Shown: positions 42,810 to 47,578 of the stretch, piece by piece
Position numbering within the stretch: the stretch's first letter is position 1
Layout: every line of letters begins with the position of its first letter
DNA from: Candidatus Tepidiaquacellales bacterium UBA2330
GTDB taxonomy: Bacteria; Bacteroidota; Ignavibacteria; Tepidaquicellales; Tepidaquicellaceae
Assembly: GCA_002344965.1 (NCBI GenBank)
Contig: DDUU01000028.1
Coordinates: 1 to 47,578 of the forward strand
Direction of reading: 5' to 3'
Length of the DNA stretch: 47,578 nt
Notes under the pieces: generated by a model
What the model was told of the DNA's origin: nothing
What the model saw: only the letters and a program-made list of their open reading frames with translations
The model's database searches: none
Translations under genes and position numbers: made by a program

Positions 42810-44825
42810 TTAATTTTCTATAAGTTTTTCAAATTCACTTTGATCAATTACCTTTACCCCGAGTGATTTTGCTTTTTCAAGTTTGCTCCCTGCTTCTGCG
42901 CCGGCGAGCACGTAATCGGTTTTTTTACTTACTGATGAACTTACCCTTCCACCGAGGTCTTCTATTATTTTCTGCGCTTCTTCCCTTTTATAATTTTCAA
43001 GAGTTCCCGTGAGTACAAATGTTTTATTATTTACATTTTCATTTATCTTAAAACCTTCGGATTTTTTTTCAGATTCAAATTTCAATCCTGCTTTTCTGAG
43101 TCTTTCTATGTTCTTCAGATTAATTTTATCTTTGAAAAACTTTACTACGCTCTCTGCTATTTTTGGACCGATCTCATGAACAGAAGTGATCTCATCTTCA
43201 GTGGCTTTTATAATATTATCAATGCTGCCGAAATTTTTTGAAAGAATCTTTGAAGTCCTCTCGCCGATATGACGAATTCCAAGTCCAAACAGGACTTTAT
43301 CAAATGGCTTATCCTTTGAAGTTTCTATTGCATTCAGAATGTTTTCAACGCTTCTTTCTCCGAATCTTTCAATATTTAAAATTTTGTTTTTAAATTTATG
43401 AAGATCATAAATATCAGCATAATTATTCAGCAGACCTTCCTTGTTAAAAATCTCAATAATACTTGTGCCGAGACCTTCAATCTCCATTGCATTCCTGTGA
43501 ACGAAATGTTCGATCCGGCCGAGTATCTGCGCTTCGCAGTTATAATTCGGACAATAATAATAAACTTCATCTTCAGGCTTCTCAAGTTTTGTTTTACAAA
43601 CCGGACATTTATCAGGGACTTTATATGGTCTGGAATCTTTTTTCCTCTTTTCTTTTATAACTTCAAGAACTTTAGGAATTACGTCTCCGCCTTTTTCAAT
43701 TTTTACATAATCGCCTTCGCGTATATCCTTTCTTTTTATTTCATCAAAGTTATGAAGAGTTGCACGTGATATCGTTGAGCCTGCAAGGAAGACCGGCTGC
43801 AGGTCCGCAACCGGAGTTACAGTTCCTGTTCTTCCTACCTGACAGAAAATTTTATTGACCTTGGTAACCGCTTCTTTAGCTTTAAATTTATAAGCAACAG
43901 CCCACCGCGGAGATCTTGATACGCTGCCGAGCTTATCCTGCTGTGAAAGCAGATTTACTTTCACTACTACACCGTCAATCTCATATTCGAGATTATCTCT
44001 GATCAATTCTATTCTGTCACAGAAATCTTTTACACCGGTAATGTTTCCTGCTGTTTCGGTTTTATTATTTACGGGAAATTTAAGCTCTTTTAAAACAGAG
44101 AGTCCTTCCGTATGTGACTTTAGATGAGCATCAGAGGAAAAGAAATTATAAGCGAAAAAATTCAGAGGTCTGGAAGCAACAGTAGCAGTTTTTTTCAGCT
44201 TAAGCGTTCCCGCAGCAGTATTTCTCGCATTTGCAAATAACTTTTCACCTTTAAGTTCCTGCTCTTCATTTATTTTCAGAAAGTCATCCTTGCAGATAAA
44301 CACCTCGCCTCTGACTTCAAAGTTTTTTATTTTACCGTTTTTTACAGAAAGAGGAATTGACCGAATGGTTTTTATATTCTGAGTAACGTCATCGCCTGTA
44401 AGCCCGTCGCCGCGCGTAGCTCCTGTGATCAGAATTCCGTTTTGATATGTCAGAGATATCGCTATTCCGTCAAATTTTAATTCGCAAACATATTCATATT
44501 TATCCGTCTCGAGAATATTCCTTACTCTTTTATCAAATTCTATAAGCTCTTCAAAGTTATATGAATTTGAAAGTGACAGCATAGGGAAGCTGTGTTTCAC
44601 GGATTTGAAAACTGAAGTCGGAGCGCCGGAAACTCTTTGAGTAGGGGAGTCGGGAGTAATTAATTCCGGATACCGGGATTCCAGATCCGAAAGTTCTTTC
44701 ATCATTTTATCATAACTGTAATCATCTATGTCCGGATCTGATAGTGTATAGTATTTGTAATCTGCATCGGCAATATTTTCTCTCAGAGTATTTACTTTTT
44801 TTAATATTTCCGGAGATGCCGGCAT
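42810..44825 (-). CDS. ligA: NAD-dependent DNA ligase LigA
   Basis: The 671-residue ligase seals nicks with NAD+ in replication and repair. Domain Ia binds NMN (YYTLSDPDIDDYSYDKMM). The adenylation domain has catalytic K117 in CELKFDGIAISL and GATRGDGLTGDDVTQNI. The OB fold, a Cys4 zinc finger (CPVCKTKLE, YYCPNYNCEAQ), helix-hairpin-helix repeats (LGIRHIGERTSKILSKNFG) and a C-terminal BRCT domain (TFVLTGTLENYKREEAQKIIEDLGGRVSSSVSKKTDYVLAG) complete the standard order and length. It follows the rodZ-like gene by 38 bases. ATG start. Confidence 0.98.
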   Translation of the reverse strand: MPASPEILKKVNTLRENIADADYKYYTLSDPDIDDYSYDKMMKELSDLESRYPELITPDSPTQRVSGAPTSVFKSVKHSFPMLSLSNSYNFEELIEFDKRVRNILETDKYEYVCELKFDGIAISLTYQNGILITGATRGDGLTGDDVTQNIKTIRSIPLSVKNGKIKNFEVRGEVFICKDDFLKINEEQELKGEKLFANARNTAAGTLKLKKTATVASRPLNFFAYNFFSSDAHLKSHTEGLSVLKELKFPVNNKTETAGNITGVKDFCDRIELIRDNLEYEIDGVVVKVNLLSQQDKLGSVSRSPRWAVAYKFKAKEAVTKVNKIFCQVGRTGTVTPVADLQPVFLAGSTISRATLHNFDEIKRKDIREGDYVKIEKGGDVIPKVLEVIKEKRKKDSRPYKVPDKCPVCKTKLEKPEDEVYYYCPNYNCEAQILGRIEHFVHRNAMEIEGLGTSIIEIFNKEGLLNNYADIYDLHKFKNKILNIERFGERSVENILNAIETSKDKPFDKVLFGLGIRHIGERTSKILSKNFGSIDNIIKATEDEITSVHEIGPKIAESVVKFFKDKINLKNIERLRKAGLKFESEKKSEGFKINENVNNKTFVLTGTLENYKREEAQKIIEDLGGRVSSSVSKKTDYVLAGAEAGSKLEKAKSLGVKVIDQSEFEKLIEN

Positions 44826-44863
44826 ACAGATTTTCTTTTTAGGATAGATTTAATTTATTAAAA

Positions 44864-46012
44864 TTATTCCGGGTTTGAATTTCCTGAAACAATGTCCTTT
44901 GTTAATTTAACTTTGCTGACTGCAGTTTTTTCAAACTTAACCGGATTACCGTTAAGCGAGACTTTTATGCTTTTTGTGTTTGCAGCGGAAATATGAAATG
45001 ACTTGGCAGCTCTGAACATTTTTACTTCCTTCGGTTTAACTGTGAATTTATCAGGTCTGGAATAATTAGATGAATCAGTTACAATGTAAAAAACGCTTTC
45101 AGTAAGTGCTGTTACGCTCAGAGATATTGAATCTCTGGAAGCAGCAAGCTCATCCTGGACTTTTTTTATAGAATCCTGAATTTCTTCTTCGGTTTTTTTA
45201 CCGAGTAATTTTTTTTCCTGTTCTTTAACAACATCATCAAAATTTTGTCTGATGATCTCAGGATTGTCACTTCCGCCTTCTATGAATAAAATATTTACAA
45301 GCGAATAAAGTCCTCCTAATGCAAGAACAATAAAAATTATTAACATTACATTTCTGAATATGCGCGAGCTGAGAAATGAGAACGAGAATGATTTTTTTTC
45401 AGAAGGTTTTGAATTATCACCTGAGAGATTTCTGTCCTGATTTCTTAAAGATCTCTGCATACTTTCGGATCCTGATCCTGCTGCACCTGAATTCTTTTTT
45501 AAAACCTGCTTACTTTCATTCCCTGAGTTTGTAGTACGAATATTTTTCGGATCTCCTTTTGTCAGATCATCTCCGTCCGGATTGATCTTCATTACTTTTG
45601 TTCCGTCTGCTGGCTTTTTTAAGGAATCATCTTCAGTTTCATCAGGAATTACTTCGTTATCATCCGTTAAAACAACTTCTTCTGAATCTCCGGACGTAAC
45701 TTCTTCAACTGTTTTTACTCTTTCAGCTTCTTCTTTCTGTCTTTTTATTTCTTCATCACTTCTGCTGGATTTATACTTGCCGCTTCTTGCGAGATCATAT
45801 TCAAACAAAGTCTCATCTACATCAAGATCAAGACATGCGATGTATTGTTTAAGAAAAGCTCTAATATATGCCTGAGGCTGAAAGTTGTAATCACCGCTCT
45901 CAAGGTTTTCAAGAGTGGTCATATTCAAACGTGTCTGCTGGGAAATGGATTTTAAAGAAATATTTTTCTTCTCGCGGATAGCTTTCAGATCTTCGGCAAA
46001 TATTTTAAGCAT
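44864..46012 (-). CDS. RodZ-like protein (HTH_25, TM helix, DUF4115)
   Basis: The 382 residues have an N-terminal helix-turn-helix (about 5-75, LKAIREKKNISLKSISQQTRLNMTTLENLESGDY). A long polar acidic linker follows, then one transmembrane helix (220-243) and a C-terminal beta-rich DUF4115 domain (about 290-375, SVTALTESVFYIVTDSS, VKMFRAAKSFHISAANTKSIKVSLNG). This is the RodZ architecture; RodZ ties the MreB cytoskeleton to the cell-wall machinery through its HTH. Here it heads a run with ligA, msrC and two HU genes. Longer linker than in E. coli. No mre gene lies in the window. Confidence 0.87.
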   Translation of the reverse strand: MLKIFAEDLKAIREKKNISLKSISQQTRLNMTTLENLESGDYNFQPQAYIRAFLKQYIACLDLDVDETLFEYDLARSGKYKSSRSDEEIKRQKEEAERVKTVEEVTSGDSEEVVLTDDNEVIPDETEDDSLKKPADGTKVMKINPDGDDLTKGDPKNIRTTNSGNESKQVLKKNSGAAGSGSESMQRSLRNQDRNLSGDNSKPSEKKSFSFSFLSSRIFRNVMLIIFIVLALGGLYSLVNILFIEGGSDNPEIIRQNFDDVVKEQEKKLLGKKTEEEIQDSIKKVQDELAASRDSISLSVTALTESVFYIVTDSSNYSRPDKFTVKPKEVKMFRAAKSFHISAANTKSIKVSLNGNPVKFEKTAVSKVKLTKDIVSGNSNPE

Positions 46013-46168
46013 TTTATCTGTTTTTGAAAGTTATCGGATTAAAAAAAAATTAAAGCACATTATCTGATTGAAAAAATCTTTATACATACCTGTGTTTTGC
46101 ATTCGGAAAAATAATTAAAATCAAAAAATATCAATGAATCTCAAAAAAAAAATTCCGGAGTAATTTTT

Positions 46169-46558
46169 TTAGAAATCAAATTTATCTACAAGCTGATCAT
46201 CAATAAATACTCTAATCTGGAATTTATCCGTACTCTGAACTTTCCCGTCAGCGCCGGTAATTGTCGTTGAGCTTTTATATCCGTTCATCTTTACTTTCTT
46301 ACCCTTATACGTTCCGCTTTTTTCAAAATTATCTCCGATAAACGGAAATGAAGCTGAAATTACAGTTGTACCGTTTATCTTACATATAAACTCATCCGTT
46401 AATCCGTCTTTTTTTGTAACATCTATATTCCATCCGGCTTCACCGTCAGATGGTTTATACATTGTGGATTGAGATGAAGAGCATCCTGCGGCAATTAACA
46501 GCAGAAAAAATAATATGTATTGTGAGAACTTAAGATTAAAAACTTTTACAGACTTCAT
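46169..46558 (-). CDS. Small predicted lipoprotein of unknown function
   Basis: The 129-residue protein has a signal peptide with lipobox LIAAGC (cysteine 26) followed by SSS and a compact beta-rich domain with repeated short strands (WNIDVTKKDGL, VISASFPFIGDNFEKSGTYKGKKVKMNGYKSSTTI, QIRVFIDDQLVDKF). I do not recognise the family. It should reach the outer or inner membrane as a lipoprotein processed with the Lnt encoded at 39864. The ATG at 46558 is the only plausible start. The 156-base gap to rodZ suggests a separate transcript. Confidence 0.75.
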   Translation of the reverse strand: MKSVKVFNLKFSQYILFFLLLIAAGCSSSQSTMYKPSDGEAGWNIDVTKKDGLTDEFICKINGTTVISASFPFIGDNFEKSGTYKGKKVKMNGYKSSTTITGADGKVQSTDKFQIRVFIDDQLVDKFDF

Positions 46559-46616
46559 GGATTTTATATTTAAGTTAAATAATTAAAAGTATTAAAAATT
46601 CTCTTCTGCATTAATA

Positions 46617-47480
46617 TCAGCTGAGACTTTTATATATTGTGTAAGAAGAAGTTATGATTATAACAATTCCTACAAACAGCATTAATAATTTCGGATTTAT
46701 TTTTTTTGCCATCAATGCTCCGAACGGAGCTGCGATAACTCCCCCTATAATTAATGCCAGTATTATTTTCCAGCTGTCCACTCCAACAAAAAAAAGAAAA
46801 ACCCCGGTGCTGAAAAACGTTACAAAAAATTCTGCAGTATTAACTGTACCGACTGTTTCCCTTGGAGTCTCACCCTGCATAATCAAATTTGAAGTAACTA
46901 TAGGTCCCCATCCGCCGCCGCCTATAGAATCAAAGAAACCGCCTGCCAATCCGAGTGCGGAAACCTTTTTAACTTCTCTTTTCTGATTTAATACTTTGAA
47001 ACTTTTTACTAAAATAAAAACACCGATTAAAAATAAATATGCTGAAACATATGGTTTTATAAAACCGCCGTCAAGAACGTTTGACAATAAATAAGCACCA
47101 GTAACAGAACCTATAACTCCCGGTATCGCAAGTCTGAGGAATAATTTCAGATTTACATTTTTCAGGAATAAGTGAGATAATCCTGAAACCCCTGTTGTAA
47201 ATACTTCAGCGGTATGAACGCTGGCAGAAGCAAGTACCGGAGGTACTCCGAAATTCAGTAAAAAAGTAGTGCAGCTCACTCCGTAAGCCATTCCAAGCGC
47301 ACCGTCTATTAACTGCGCTATAAAGCCTGCAAATACAAGCAGCAAGAATTGCTCGTCAAATGAAACATCTATTTCTTTTTCTGTAAATAATGTCAGCTGA
47401 AGAATAATAAAAACAACAAGTACAGTCTTCATAGAAACTATTATGACCGCAATGTGTCTGTTGGAAATCTTATTTATCAA
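46617..47480 (-). CDS. TauE/SafE (TSUP) family membrane exporter
   Basis: The 287 residues have about eight transmembrane helices in two halves. Each half has the TSUP pattern: FAGFIAQLIDGALGMAYGVSCTTFLLNFGVPPVLASASVHTAEVFT and, in the second half, GLAGGFFDSIGGGGWGPIVTSNLIMQGETPRETVGTVNTAEFFVT. Members export sulfite, sulfoacetate or organic anions; the substrate here is unknown. The start is TTG at 47480; an ATG at 47432 would give a form 16 residues shorter and is a fair alternative. No sulfur-metabolism gene is nearby. Confidence 0.9.
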   Translation of the reverse strand: MINKISNRHIAVIIVSMKTVLVVFIILQLTLFTEKEIDVSFDEQFLLLVFAGFIAQLIDGALGMAYGVSCTTFLLNFGVPPVLASASVHTAEVFTTGVSGLSHLFLKNVNLKLFLRLAIPGVIGSVTGAYLLSNVLDGGFIKPYVSAYLFLIGVFILVKSFKVLNQKREVKKVSALGLAGGFFDSIGGGGWGPIVTSNLIMQGETPRETVGTVNTAEFFVTFFSTGVFLFFVGVDSWKIILALIIGGVIAAPFGALMAKKINPKLLMLFVGIVIIITSSYTIYKSLS

Positions 47481-47578
47481 TTAACAGAATAATTTTTCTC
47501 AAAATACAAATTTATATTTTTTTATGATATTGAATTATTTTCTGATTTATCACTGCGCATTTAATCAAATTAAATGTA

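Overview
The window is AT-rich (by eye roughly 35% GC) chromosomal DNA, most likely from a free-living member of the Ignavibacteriota (Ignavibacteria) or a close relative in the Bacteroidota/Chlorobi superphylum. The main evidence is two type IX secretion (T9SS) C-terminal sorting domains at the left edge. The complete one carries the YPNPFNPVTKINFSLP / GREI / SGVYFYKL signature typical of that lineage. Weak use of Shine-Dalgarno sites, frequent TTG starts and at least one Bacteroidetes-type TTTG-N19-TAnnTTTG promoter agree with this. I recognise no phage, insertion sequence, transposase or CRISPR array; most of the window is ordinary core chromosome.

Layout. 1-4984 (+): the 3' end of one T9SS cargo gene and a complete, modular ~1550-residue T9SS cargo gene whose base composition changes inside the reading frame near 2630. 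5187-5903 (+): a flavin/NAD(P)H reductase. 5967-11039 (-): six closely packed genes, in transcription order mtaB, sixA-like, an ABC ATPase, an enoyl-CoA hydratase, a HisC-like aminotransferase and a DUF192 protein; the YjbQ gene lies upstream. 11827-17284 (+): glutamate dehydrogenase, an unknown membrane-anchored protein, bamD, a hotdog thioesterase and ccmABC, plus a 43-codon ccmD-like gene. 17328-23091 (-): a ChlI/MoxR-like AAA+ ATPase, a CBS-pair protein and a 1170-residue DUF4175-like coiled-coil membrane protein.

23440-25763 (+): an ECF sigma factor translationally coupled to a zinc-finger/FecR/coiled-coil anti-sigma factor, divergent from the DUF4175 gene. 25764-26180: a gene-free stretch with a terminator, an inverted pair of REP-like palindromes and a near-perfect Bacteroidetes promoter for marC (26181-26810, +). 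26857-31580 (-): LhgO, a cupin, a DUF1287 lipoprotein, a nitroreductase and two membrane proteins. 32044-38431 (+): dnaG, trmO, nusB, a UMF1-type MFS transporter, a SirB1-like protein and a secreted phospholipase-D-like protein. 38546-38631 (-): tRNA-Leu(UAA) with its own terminator. 38806-41531 (+): ispF, a PAP2 phosphatase and lnt. 41520-46012 (-): rodZ-like, ligA, free-methionine-sulfoxide reductase and two divergent HU-family proteins. 46169-47480 (-): a small lipoprotein and a TauE/SafE exporter.

The genes mostly serve envelope biogenesis (BamD, Lnt, PAP2, RodZ, DUF4175, T9SS cargo), cytochrome c maturation (CcmABCD), DNA replication and nucleoid functions (DnaG, LigA, HU) and tRNA position-37 modification (MtaB, TrmO). 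The best candidate for something undescribed is the divergent locus at 19579-25763, where an ECF sigma / FecR-type anti-sigma pair with a periplasmic coiled coil faces a giant periplasmic coiled-coil DUF4175 protein. Repeated short motifs occur in the surrounding spacers. That functional link is an inference.
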